Shown piece after piece: positions 25,701 to 32,814 of a stretch of 44,613 nucleotides of DNA. Source of the stretch: a virus; IMG/VR virus record IMGVR_UViG_3300018080_000274, positions 1 to 44,613 of that record. One strand, written 5' to 3'. The notes under the pieces are model-generated. The model was not told where the DNA came from. It saw only the letters and a program-made list of their open reading frames with translations, and searched no databases. Positions within the stretch are counted from its first letter, which is position 1. Each line of letters starts with the position of its first letter. Both the position numbers and the translations under genes were made by a program.

Positions 25701-27399
25701 AGGGAAGAGCAAGGTTTCTGTGTGGGATAGTGGGGTTGAATTTTTGTCTCCTGGAAAGAAAGGAGAGGTGTTTAATTTACAGACAGACTTCCTTCTGAGG
25801 CAGTATATATTGAGGATTTATGGGAGGGCTCTTAATAACCGGGCTGTCAAATCGCTGATGGAAATTGCTGAGCTGCCAGGGACAGAGAAAATTGTCTCTC
25901 AGAAACGAAAGCCCGGATTCCATGCTATTCATTATAGGTCCCACGGTAAAGATGAAACGCTTTACCTCCATCCTGAGCTTGCTGAAGGGTGGATTAAGAT
26001 GCCCAAGGATTTTTCTCATAGGATACTTAATGTTTTGGGGTGGATTTCTGGAGCCAGACTGCTTAGGTTCTTCGCTACTGGACCTGGTAAGCCCACGTTC
26101 TTTGTAGTCAACTGGCCTCTCGACATAGGGACTGCTTATCTTACTGCGCTTAGACCTCAAGGTAAAGGATCTAAACGAATATACAGCACCTTTCCAATTA
26201 AAGGTTTGGGACAGGTTCTTGCCGATGAATCCGTCGCGGTCTGGGACCAGGCAATGGATAAGTTGCGTGGTAAGCACCATGATGGAGATAGTTGGGTAAC
26301 GCTCTATGAGAAATATGGTGGAATGACTGACTTCCTTCATGCAGGCAGTGCAGATCCGGCCACCTACCGAGGACCTTCCAAATTAAAGTCTGTCTTAGAT
26401 GCTATTAACACGATGAACCGTGTCTCTGAAGTAGCCACAAGGGTAGCCATTACTCGAAGGGCTACGATGCAGATTGCAAAAGAACGGGGGATGACAGTAG
26501 AGCAAGCAAAGAAAGACAAAGAGATCATGAGCGAGGCTGTGGCAGCGGCGAGAGCGTATATTGACTTTCATCGAGGTGGTTGGATAGCTAAGTCTCTGGA
26601 TTCAGTAATGCCTTATACTAATGCGGCGTTGCAGGCAACAAGGAGTGCCGGAAGGGCGGCTCGTAGAGATCCTGTAGGATTTGGGATTGCAGTTGGGTGG
26701 TTGGTTTTAGCGGAGATGCTTAGAAGGTGGTGGCTTGAAGAAAGTGATCCAGAATTTGTTAAGGCGCTGGAGCAACAGCCTTATTACGATAGAAATTACT
26801 ACGTTTACCGCCTTCCTGAGTTCCTTGACAAATTCCAGGATGGCAAACGAAGGCATGCTTATTTAACGATAAGAAAGGATACTGTCAGTGGAGCAGCAGC
26901 TGAGTTGGCTAAGCAACTTTACAACACAATGCAAGGTAGAGAGGCTGACGTTGCTTCGGCCGCTAAGGCGTTTAGGGACTTCGTTCCTTATACTGTTGGT
27001 TCAATACCTATGTTTGATGCTTGGCTTAAAGGTGCTGGAAACTTTGAGCTTTATCGGATGAAACCGGTTTGGTATGGTTACAGAACACCGCCTCACCAAA
27101 GAGCTTACACAAGCACTAACCAATTTTATGTAGATTTGGCGGCAAAAGTAAAAGAGAGTACTGGGATGGAAATAGCTCCGGCCCAGGTACAAGCAGCAAT
27201 GCAGTCGTTTTTTACTAAGGATAATATTTTCGCTAATGTTTTCGGCACTGCTTATAACGATGTTTATTCCACTCTTACTCCAAGGCAAAAGGCCAAACTC
27301 GAAAAGAATTTCTTCGAGATGGCCCCTGGAGTGAAGAGGATGATTAAGTATACAAACGCGCCGAAGTGGGAGAAGAGAAAAATTAAGAAGATCAAATGA
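19750..27399 (+). CDS. Giant virion protein: lytic transglycosylase, two zincin-type HExxH motifs, polyvalent-protein C-terminus (2549 aa)
   Basis: Residues 1-110 are an SLT lytic transglycosylase: LAQLDVESAMNP with E32 catalytic, STGAQGIAQFMPGTW, and YFMGPGNV. A P/Q-rich linker and a Gly/Ala-rich hydrophobic zone (about 390-480) follow. H1171-E-L-A-H1175 with a downstream EFFADRVATYM, and H1479-E-A-S-H1483 with DELVAESFARAG, are two separate metallopeptidase-like motifs. The last 800 residues (SRKVASEARPESLL..., FFVVNWPLDIGTAYL, RVAITRRATMQIAKERG, AYIDFHRGGW) resemble the large polyvalent-protein-associated regions of phage ejection proteins. Start ATG 19750. It likely enters the cell with DNA, cutting peptidoglycan. 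Contains a palindrome at 20505-20531. Confidence 0.75.
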   Translation: MPVDPELYRAVARAGWQYGIPTDFLLAQLDVESAMNPLAVSSTGAQGIAQFMPGTWKDFGQGSPFDPTAATQAQARYMRHLFDMLGDPQKAASAYFMGPGNVGKPEYSQAAQKYLGAIEEKLPKFQQPQPLWTPDEQTQLAGKLKGLPEGMGATANMAPIPSGMREAAKGMGAAELVGQQRRLSNEDIQRALVGKAPLQPAPMQQAPAPTTQVPQLQMVPPQQPSGSQRVRVMTDEEWAARLAAQGQQPAQPTDSKNYLEYAQDSVSRAYQTARDSAANLFRGLVPGATADLPESSVNALRILNSAGITPSSRLWDVLQSPAGKGILQMLGVGPQAEIASHLLDIEKQQRGLLEENLLAPAAEHWKQRGERLVEEGYGPAGVGPETPWYKPEALSYSVGRAAPQTAASVAAAIAGGGPLAAGVVGGGLEASQTYSEAVEAGLTPEEAALLSTAAWVGTGALESLGIEAALGSVLKKMAGKPVKEGMARLLGRLAMSAAGEGLTEGEQQRYLNLLAQKTYDPERKLSEGVAESRAVGAILGTGTTAVGAALPQRPQTFPHADVLAAQHRGGGPGLPVDRQPVVPTWEETFMGGPGVLSPEDERVIRENQLYEYLRGDEWAAAPPPTHIQQGYGVQDPQQMRDLSWEGQEQTPTHLRQGYGLQESEPVPQDLTGQGPGLPSDAVPPRVRYVETPEGSGEQAAATQGELTRNNWLKGILSQALEGARSTAEVVSRIFSHPQVMENPLVGREVMEIFRQQLRGGKEAPPPETGPPTTEVLQEKQPIPTTKTTPYETLEEAETEVRTRNRRGAEYKNGILHVYDTYGVSETPEGKFVVYEKPKGAQATEKIIEAYGEEYTWKKGQQRLFIHEGEGGRVRAVSQKGGWKNEGTVNKPKNRYIEKAREKLQKLFPDHTFDVQVMEDGTLRLNGYPTVEETATVPSAEFPGYSTVQKADGSGYDTPTEALNRGKEVFKEETVSVHKDAEGKWRASGERRADVTVHEAPMLEIPEEIDSPGEIELPSELKPEKELKPPKELETTEEPVSPKDPNYKPERRLSSKKLPLLDLTEDNAEELTGLNPHEGVKISSGVSQWEKVVALIVDLLRLDKADISIATYDESELFKGARRAIVLEEVLRYKTGQRYGVTLTYSGPSRPNKYYVFIGEELSVKNFYTLTHELAHVFYYELEKVLSAKEFDAIYEDYLATFGNIATEEGIPIEEYNKYSSMLLLQGYDENIELTSGIITFKEFFADRVATYMTDPGRPVRTLADRLYKRLADGFRKIFDVFFGQRQELKDDLLTQFLDSWTKLGQDAGKRVLRRAIETGRVGKTDTLVLDAAENKSTIDGLTNLVPEVKERLLAGASSPQSLLDSFAKRGKDLAPGVHYTPGTAARVPVFEKWIGELGLEDSTVILLSPEEIRRKKGHKALKNHFIKEGIRKLESGEYGAFIVPTKLGRAGQGAVAFFPEIGPDDRYGLTAPDVHTTLHEASHMVWWKILDVLENNPQAQAIVDSLMRSRREAVIGARDQYEEFLKGSHPLFLKREEFEHLIGQEADRDYLLAADELVAESFARAGMDPEGAVWNDLEKILADEVVPHYRKALSYFYSGNQASDYVYSVLTDVLKDSHAKGWGLAAKAAGMRKDQQEKLAQRLQAEAKRDGISLSEAIKHAGFEWAEREILEAAGEKAAVGEKAEPPISKQILRGEGKLTGKQKAVFKRISSGAKRKKLSIEDYIEQNQRLSAKDKAYARAVVEKVARLREKNVEKEQEEMKELGLFVEPPADNSPESTQDYFDRSRKVASEARPESLLTRKQRVTTAIYKAFFEQSAAAERILRRFGAAGAKAFNLLAAREGATTAGNIRYDEAYRKVWWKLKEREREILNDLIHVMRVKSLYEGGKGSKVQELSHEAANNYISNFGRVNGLSPQKVADLMNRANEFFKVTEEILEFAMEEGLISKKHYEYLRDFDYSPRRSEAEYIEFIKAIDSQRDYANLGGKSKVSVWDSGVEFLSPGKKGEVFNLQTDFLLRQYILRIYGRALNNRAVKSLMEIAELPGTEKIVSQKRKPGFHAIHYRSHGKDETLYLHPELAEGWIKMPKDFSHRILNVLGWISGARLLRFFATGPGKPTFFVVNWPLDIGTAYLTALRPQGKGSKRIYSTFPIKGLGQVLADESVAVWDQAMDKLRGKHHDGDSWVTLYEKYGGMTDFLHAGSADPATYRGPSKLKSVLDAINTMNRVSEVATRVAITRRATMQIAKERGMTVEQAKKDKEIMSEAVAAARAYIDFHRGGWIAKSLDSVMPYTNAALQATRSAGRAARRDPVGFGIAVGWLVLAEMLRRWWLEESDPEFVKALEQQPYYDRNYYVYRLPEFLDKFQDGKRRHAYLTIRKDTVSGAAAELAKQLYNTMQGREADVASAAKAFRDFVPYTVGSIPMFDAWLKGAGNFELYRMKPVWYGYRTPPHQRAYTSTNQFYVDLAAKVKESTGMEIAPAQVQAAMQSFFTKDNIFANVFGTAYNDVYSTLTPRQKAKLEKNFFEMAPGVKRMIKYTNAPKWEKRKIKKIK
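20505..20531 (+). promoter_or_regulatory. 27-bp palindrome, AACTGA-N15-TGAGTA
   Basis: The core CAGCAAAAATTACCT is a good match. It is inside the giant virion gene, about 750 bases from its start, encoding a linker region. Confidence 0.6.
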
Positions 27400-27401
27400 T
27401 C

Positions 27402-27428
27402 CTCTCAGGGTAAATTTTGTTCTGAGTT
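27402..27428 (+). promoter_or_regulatory. 27-bp palindrome at the convergent gene junction, CTCTCA-N15-TGAGTT
   Basis: The core is GGGTAAATTTTGTTC. It starts three bases after the stop of the giant + gene (27397-27399) and contains the stop of the minus-strand primase-helicase (27405-27407). No hairpin with a T-run is present here, so this site is the only recognisable element at the meeting point of the two transcription blocks. Confidence 0.65.
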
Positions 27429-28631
27429 TTTTCTCTTCTCTCTTCCTAAATACTTAATTACATGCCCTTGACCAGTGATGTTTCGAGTTACAACTCCCAT
27501 CATTTCTAACGTTTTGACTACTGATTCAAGTTCCACAAAAGTAGCATCCTGGTGGAACTTTTGAACCAAGTCGTTAAATGTTACTTCCTTCTGTAGACCA
27601 CAATATTCTATTACTCGGGGGATTACTTCGGAGATTGGGCTCCTACCAATTCCACTTACAGCCTTTGGCATGTTAACTTCTGTTGCTTCTAAGATTTCCT
27701 TTGCTCTTTTAAAGTCCTGCTTTCTAACTACCATATTTCCATCTAGACGTGAGGCCGAGAGTATTAAAGAGAGCTTCTGCACATGAGTCTGCCTTCTCTC
27801 ATAGTAAGGAGCGAGGTTGTATGTGTCGAAGACTTTCTCTTCTGCCGGATGTTCCACTGTATACCAATTAGCCCACTCTTTAAGATAACCTTCGGTAGGC
27901 TTCATTTTACCAACCATAAGGTGAATGTGCTCCAGGTCGGTTGTTAGCTTTTTTCTCAGCTCCATTTCTCTCGGTCCAATGAACGGAAAGGGGATGGTTT
28001 TTCCTTTTGCACTTTCGTAGACGAAGATGATTCGAGAGGCTAAACCACCTCCGGCTGTATCACGAGGCAGTGAACTGTTGATGAGTTCTGGAGTTGTGGC
28101 TCCTAAAAGGTTAACCCACACACCTGCCACGTGATCTTCGCCCTGGGTTTTAGTGCTATATTTCCAGCGGTCTTGACAATCATACCAGCTAATAAGGTCG
28201 GTGATTAGTTGTTTGTTTTGCTATCCTAAAAATACAGTCAATTCCTCGTTAACTATCGTAAGCGAAGAGTGCATTATATGCTTCCCTTCCGAGTCTACAG
28301 AGGCAAAGTTAGACTCTCTCAAGTCCCGGATCAGACGCTCCCTTGTGACGGAGTCTGCTGCTACGTTCAGTCCAATGTCGTAGAGAAGGCTGAGACCCGG
28401 TCTCATTGCCGTGCCCTTTCTGGCCTTACCGCTAGGACCAATCAGAACAATGTACATGTTGGGGTAGATAGGTGAATGACCCCAATCCATGCTGACCTTG
28501 CGCTGTAACACCGAGGCAATGCAGCTAATAGCTGTCCAAAGTCTATAAAGGTAAGGGGATTCGACTGTATTCTCAGTAAACTCCATGAAGCCATCAATCC
28601 AGTCCTCCAGATTGCGAGAGTTGTCTTTCAT
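27405..28631 (-). CDS. Primase-helicase-type ATPase (DUF3987-like), interrupted by one in-frame TAG
   Basis: Read from ATG 28631 (preceded by GAGGAG), the frame is open for 136 codons, meets TAG at 28221-28223, and continues open in the same frame to TGA 27405-27407. Together 408 residues form one protein: P-loop IVLIGPSGKARKGTAM (about 61-76), Walker B-like SLTIVNEELTVFLG just before the stop, then after it SWYDCQDRWKYSTKT and VNLLGATTPELI (sensor 1) and GGGLASRIIFVYE. This is the order of the DUF3987-like helicases of phage replication modules. The stop separates Walker B from sensor 1, so the short product cannot be an active ATPase. Nonsense mutation, readthrough or sequencing error are all possible. 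Follows the polymerase gene with 38-bp overlap. Confidence 0.75.
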
Positions 28632-31083
28632 TCGTAAGCTCCTCATAGAGTTCTTTTAGTTTCCAAGAAAGTGCTTCAGTTGAAGGGGGGAAGTTTTTGT
28701 GTTTCAGCTCTTTTCCTTCGCTTTTGGAAAGGTTCAGGCCGATAGTGAGGTCTGCAAGAACAGGAATTTCTCTGCCGTTGTGGTAGAGGGAGCGTTCTAG
28801 AGAGCTCTTGATTAACATTAGAATGCGGGCTATTCTATCCCATCCAGCCAAGAGTGGGATCTGAAAGCCTACTGAGTCATGGATCTGGTTTAATAGCTCT
28901 ACAGGACCGAAGTCCGCAGTGTTGTAGTATATAAAACATATGCCTTCTTTGTTGATCTTATCTGCGACGGTAGACTGTGGCAAGTGGGCATAGGCTTGGT
29001 TGTAGGTGTTCAGTGAGAGTTGGTCTAAGAAAACTCGCTTCCGTCCGTAAAGGTTGGTGACGGTCCGGTCTTTCAGTAGCATAGCCTTAATAATTTGGTG
29101 ATAGTTTCCTCTAATCCCTGGGTAGGCTTTGTGGTAGCCTTCCACTATACGCTTTCCATCGTTCTCTGGTATTTCACAGGTCAGAGCGAATTTCCTGAAC
29201 CCTTCTCCATAATTGAGCGAGTGGTTAGCCTTCTTGCCCCAAAAGCGCTCGCTGTATTTGCTTCCGCCTATGGTGCTGGAGCCTGGCTCATCACTGATTT
29301 CTTCAATGGGTTTGTCAAAGATTCTAGAAGCCGTCAGGCGGTGCATGTCGATACCTTGTTCGAAAGCTTCGATCATTTCAACTACCCTTCCTACGTAAGC
29401 CACAATGCGGTTTTCTATTTGGCTCAAATCAAAAGAAAAATAAAGGTAGCCCTCGTCTGCGACCATATAACGAAGTAGATCATGAGGCCAGTTCTGTTGA
29501 TTACCACCGGTGTCGAAGATGTTTTTTGAGCTGCTTAACCGACCAGTTTCAGCTCCTACTGGGTTGTAGGAAGAACGATACCGGCCATCAGGGTCTACGT
29601 TGGAGTGGTTGAGGTATACACCTAAACGTTTACTTAATCGACGGTGTTCCAGAATGAGGTCAGCTTCTTTAACTCCTTTGCGAGCTAGACGTTTCATAGC
29701 GGTTTCATCAGTTGTTGGTTTGCCGTCTTTTAAATAAGGTTTGTGTTTAAGAGTTTTGTAGAAGTATTCTTTAAGTTGAGTAGGAGATCGTGGATTCAGG
29801 TCAGTTCCTGTAAGTTCTTTTAACTCAGCTTCGAGCTTTTTTACTTGGGCTGATGTTTCTCCGGCTTCAGTAGTCATACCGGGGAGATCAATTTTAATCC
29901 CTCTTTCTGTCATGTAAGTGAGGGGTGGAATTAGTCCTACTTGACGTTGGTAGGTTTCAATGTTACCTTGCTTAGCGAGCTCTTCATAGATACGTGGAAA
30001 AGCCCGGGCAGTAGCAATGGTATCAAGGGCGTTGTAGGTCCAGAAGTTCTCGTAGGAACCACCAAACTTCATGTACTTCTTTCCTTCGGCCTTGTAATAT
30101 GGCATATCTGTGTGGACAGAAGTGATGAAGTCTAATCCCGCACGGAAATCTGGATAGCTGATTTTCTGTGCTATCATAGTGTCGTTTATCGGGCCAGAGA
30201 TTTTAATTCCATAGCGACGGAGGAGGAAGCTAGAATCAAAAACCAGATTTTGTCCTCTCTTTGCTATTTTCTCATTTTCGAGGATGTTTGCGATTAGCTT
30301 CCATAGGGCTGTCTCCTCTTCTAAAGAATAGCGATCTCCGGCCCCATTAACGAAAGGGATACACATAGAGCGTTCTTTGAAAGTAAAAGCGAGACAGGTC
30401 ACGTTTTCTCTAATAACTTCGATGTCAAAGTCAACGCTTTCTATTGGGTAGTGCTCGTCGTGCTCGAGTATCCAAGAAAGAAACTCAACCGCTTCTCTCA
30501 AGGTAGGAGTAATGTTTACTGGGATGTCTGAGTCTCGGCTTCCATTCTCGAGGACTCGGAGAGCCTTTTTTATGTCATAAGAGATGAGGTATTTGTTGAG
30601 GTATACATTTTTTGGTGGGAGGATTGTTGCCGGATGGAGGGTTAGAGCGACTGGAAGGCCTGGGATTAAAGTTGATTCTACAATAGACCCTCTCCACTTT
30701 GTTATACCCTGTCTTCCGGTTAGAGCCCAGGCAGATATACCACCTAAAGCAACAGCCATTTGAGGTTTTATATCGAAGAGTTCTTGTTTCAAGTAATCAA
30801 TGTAAAGGTCACCGTCGTTGAGTGTTCGAGGAGTTCCTTTGAGTTTTATGTAATGATCAATAGAGTGGTCGTAGTCTTTGATCACGTTAGTAATGTAGTG
30901 GTCACTTCGAACTACTCCGGCCATAGCGAGGCAAGCATCGAATTCTCGGCCAGCTGGTCCGACAAAGGGCCTTCCCACTCGAAGTTCTGTCTTGCCTGGC
31001 TGTTCTCCAATGAAGGCGAGCTTTGGGTTTTTCGGCCCTTCGCCTTTGACTACTAGTCTGTTTGGTGGTAGAGTAAGTCTCAT
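28594..31083 (-). CDS. Family A DNA polymerase with N-terminal uracil-DNA-glycosylase domain and 3'-5' exonuclease
   Basis: The 829-residue protein has three parts. Residues about 20-185 are a UDG-superfamily domain (FIGEQPGKTE, GRPFVGPAGREF, YITNVIK, LHPATILPP). Residues about 205-370 are a DnaQ-type exonuclease (VDFDIEV, GQNLVFDSSFLL, YNALDT). The rest is PolA: motif A FSFDLSQIENR (about 551), motif B GKKANHSLNYGEG (about 614), motif C QIHDSVGF (about 733). The UDG part lacks the four Cys of Fe-S family 4 enzymes. Start ATG 31083 follows GGGGAGGGAG and overlaps the upstream stop (ATGA); an earlier ATG (31101) contains that ribosome site. It is the replicative polymerase. A UDG-polymerase fusion is known from Bacillus phage SPO1. 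Confidence 0.92.
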   Translation of the reverse strand: MRLTLPPNRLVVKGEGPKNPKLAFIGEQPGKTELRVGRPFVGPAGREFDACLAMAGVVRSDHYITNVIKDYDHSIDHYIKLKGTPRTLNDGDLYIDYLKQELFDIKPQMAVALGGISAWALTGRQGITKWRGSIVESTLIPGLPVALTLHPATILPPKNVYLNKYLISYDIKKALRVLENGSRDSDIPVNITPTLREAVEFLSWILEHDEHYPIESVDFDIEVIRENVTCLAFTFKERSMCIPFVNGAGDRYSLEEETALWKLIANILENEKIAKRGQNLVFDSSFLLRRYGIKISGPINDTMIAQKISYPDFRAGLDFITSVHTDMPYYKAEGKKYMKFGGSYENFWTYNALDTIATARAFPRIYEELAKQGNIETYQRQVGLIPPLTYMTERGIKIDLPGMTTEAGETSAQVKKLEAELKELTGTDLNPRSPTQLKEYFYKTLKHKPYLKDGKPTTDETAMKRLARKGVKEADLILEHRRLSKRLGVYLNHSNVDPDGRYRSSYNPVGAETGRLSSSKNIFDTGGNQQNWPHDLLRYMVADEGYLYFSFDLSQIENRIVAYVGRVVEMIEAFEQGIDMHRLTASRIFDKPIEEISDEPGSSTIGGSKYSERFWGKKANHSLNYGEGFRKFALTCEIPENDGKRIVEGYHKAYPGIRGNYHQIIKAMLLKDRTVTNLYGRKRVFLDQLSLNTYNQAYAHLPQSTVADKINKEGICFIYYNTADFGPVELLNQIHDSVGFQIPLLAGWDRIARILMLIKSSLERSLYHNGREIPVLADLTIGLNLSKSEGKELKHKNFPPSTEALSWKLKELYEELTNERQLSQSGGLD

Positions 31084-31271
31084 GCAGATCTCCCTCCCCA
31101 TAGAATGGCTTGTATTTGAGATATTTTTTCTTGGCAGTTAACTAATTCTTTGTACGTGAGTTGGATTTTTTGCTGGTGTTTCTTGATTTTGAAGGCTATT
31201 AGCATACCACAAACTAAAAAGCCTAAGATAAAACTCAGGCTCATTGAAAGGATAGCTAGTGTTATAGTCAT
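31080..31271 (-). CDS. Small single-pass membrane protein (63 aa)
   Basis: One N-terminal transmembrane helix (ILSMSLSFILGFLVCGMLIAF) is followed by a basic, coiled tail (KIKKHQQKIQLTYKELVNCQEKISQIQAIL). GAGAGG before ATG 31271 is the ribosome site and is also the end of a 27-bp palindrome. It is coupled to the polymerase gene by ATGA overlap, unusual company for a membrane protein; membrane anchoring of replication is a speculation. Family unknown. Confidence 0.6.
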   Translation of the reverse strand: MTITLAILSMSLSFILGFLVCGMLIAFKIKKHQQKIQLTYKELVNCQEKISQIQAILWGGRSA

Positions 31272-31277
31272 GGATAC

Positions 31278-31304
31278 CTCTCAAAGCAAAAATTAATATG
31301 AGTT
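31278..31304 (-). promoter_or_regulatory. 27-bp palindrome, CTCTCA-N15-TGAGTT (plus-strand reading)
   Basis: The core is AAGCAAAAATTAATA. On the minus strand its end TGAGAGG is the Shine-Dalgarno of the 63-aa gene (ATG 31271), and its start contains the stop codon of the methyltransferase gene (31293-31295). Confidence 0.65.
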
Positions 31305-32600
31305 GTTGACCCTAAGCACATATCCATCTTTGCAACTTTCCTCTAACTCCCAACCGGTGCATTTCATCAGCTGCTCGTGCGCTGCTAGAATTGTATTGCC
31401 ACTACCCAGGAAGGGGCAGAGAATAAGACTGTTGGGTTTGACAAAAGCATCGAGGATTTCTTTGAGTAGTTCTATTGGCCGCTCTGTTGGGTGGTAGCGT
31501 TTGTCGAATGGTACTATTGGGTAGGTGAAGTGGGCAGCCCGGCCTTTACGATTCAGCGTTGCTTCTCCCTTACGAGCATAAGTGAAGAAGTCTACTGTAG
31601 CGCCGAAAGCAATCTCCGGGTTGCCAGAGTAACCACCAGTACCAGCTTTTACCCACACTCCTGGTGAGTGGATAGGTTTCCAGCCGGTTTCTTCTAGCAA
31701 TTGATTTACTTGGTGATTCCAATGACTCAGCGAATGCCACACAACTATCCAAGAGTCTGAGCGAGCAACCCGGAAGCATTCTTCAAAAGTTTTGCGTAGA
31801 AATTTTGAGTAATCTTTTTTAGGTATCTCTTTATACCCAGTGTAATGGTTGCTGTGTGAGGCTCTTAGCTTATTGAACTCTATAGCATAAGGTGGGTCGA
31901 GTTCGATCATGTCAACCGAGTCGTTCGGTATGTTTTTAATGCCTTCGAAGAAGTCACCTACCACGTAGGAGTTTATCAGTTGTTTCTTCACATAGTCTGG
32001 CGTTTCATTGATGTTGTAGGCTTCAGCCGCCTGCTTGCGAGTAATCAACTCGCCTACTTTTTTCATTCTCTTCGCTGCATCGCTTTTGGTTTTACACCCG
32101 TCAAAAAGCTCTGGGCATTGCTCCATAGCATCAGCAAGGGCGAGGTCTTGCCTGACGGAAGAGACACTGATACCAAGTAAGCCAGCTGTTTTCTCTTGAG
32201 ACCAGCCATCGGTTTTAATTGCCGGAGCTGCCTTCCCATGCTTCTTTTCCTGAAGCTCGTGAATCTTCCTCTTCAGGGCGTTCTGCTCCTTCCAGTCCAT
32301 ATCCTTGCGGAAAAGGTTTTCACTCAACTCGATAGTTAATCTGTCTTCTTCACTAAGTTCATCTTTGACGATTCGGACTTTCGCCGTGGACTGCTTGAGT
32401 TGCTTCAGTGCTTCGAGCCTGCGACCTCCGGCAAGAAGAGTAAGCTTACCATCAACCTCATAACAGACGAGTGGTTGGATAGTTCCAATCTTTTTGAGGT
32501 TGCTGGCTAGTTCTTTTAAATCACCATAATCCTTACGTGCTCGTTCACCAACTTCTATCTCACTTAGTTTAACAGTTCGGTATTCTTCGTTAACTTCCAC
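31293..32600 (-). CDS. ParB/HTH - DNA methyltransferase fusion protein (435 aa)
   Basis: Residues 5-100 are a ParB/Sulfiredoxin-like domain (VKLSEIEVGERARKDYGDL, LTLLAGGRRLEALKQL). About 131-185 form a KorB-like HTH (WSQEKTAGLLGISVSSVRQDLA). From 212 there is an adenine/cytosine-N DNA methyltransferase with DPPY at 235-238, HPTERPIELLKEIL, and FLGSGNTILAAHE at 397-409. Motif IV before motif I makes it the beta-type order. The fusion should bring base methylation to sites chosen by ParB/HTH, or use the methylase domain to mark replicated DNA. Start GTG 32600 with GGAGGGG upstream; overlaps its upstream neighbour by 11 bases. No restriction endonuclease is adjacent, so it is probably an orphan protective or regulatory enzyme. 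Confidence 0.85.
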   Translation of the reverse strand: MEVNEEYRTVKLSEIEVGERARKDYGDLKELASNLKKIGTIQPLVCYEVDGKLTLLAGGRRLEALKQLKQSTAKVRIVKDELSEEDRLTIELSENLFRKDMDWKEQNALKRKIHELQEKKHGKAAPAIKTDGWSQEKTAGLLGISVSSVRQDLALADAMEQCPELFDGCKTKSDAAKRMKKVGELITRKQAAEAYNINETPDYVKKQLINSYVVGDFFEGIKNIPNDSVDMIELDPPYAIEFNKLRASHSNHYTGYKEIPKKDYSKFLRKTFEECFRVARSDSWIVVWHSLSHWNHQVNQLLEETGWKPIHSPGVWVKAGTGGYSGNPEIAFGATVDFFTYARKGEATLNRKGRAAHFTYPIVPFDKRYHPTERPIELLKEILDAFVKPNSLILCPFLGSGNTILAAHEQLMKCTGWELEESCKDGYVLRVNNSY

Positions 32601-32814
32601 TTCTCATCCCCTCCAGTTTCTTTAACAGGGCTGCTGCTCTATCAGCAGAGAATTCTTGCTTTGGTTTTTTATCAGCTTTAGGTTTTGTGGTTTTTGTTAA
32701 GGGCTTTTCTCTAGAAGCGATCCTTCGGGCCCGTCGTATTTCTTGGACTAATTTAACCGCCTCATCGAAGTGCATCTCTGAGATTGATACTTTAAGATCC
32801 TTCAGTGTAGCCAT
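32590..32814 (-). CDS. Small basic helical protein (74 aa)
   Basis: The ATG at 32814 (MATLKDLKVSISEMHFDEAV) is preferred because AAAGGA lies 8 bases before it; an earlier frame start at 32823 lacks spacing. The middle is a Lys/Pro/Thr-rich linker (KPLTKTTKPKADKKPKQ) between two helical parts, the second being DRAAALLKKLEGMR. No family recognised. It is coupled to the ParB-methyltransferase gene (11-base overlap) and might assist it. Confidence 0.5.
   Translation of the reverse strand: MATLKDLKVSISEMHFDEAVKLVQEIRRARRIASREKPLTKTTKPKADKKPKQEFSADRAAALLKKLEGMRSGS

Noticed and set aside
27220-27246. TACTAA-N15-TAATGT with A/T core inside the giant gene
   Set aside because: The right half lacks the conserved AG; several mismatches. 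Too weak to count.
28221-28223. Amber codon reassignment (TAG as glutamine) as explanation of the split primase-helicase
   Set aside because: Many intact genes end in TAG at normal places (for example holin-like, portal, scaffold, adaptor), so TAG is a stop in this genome. Only this single codon is exceptional.
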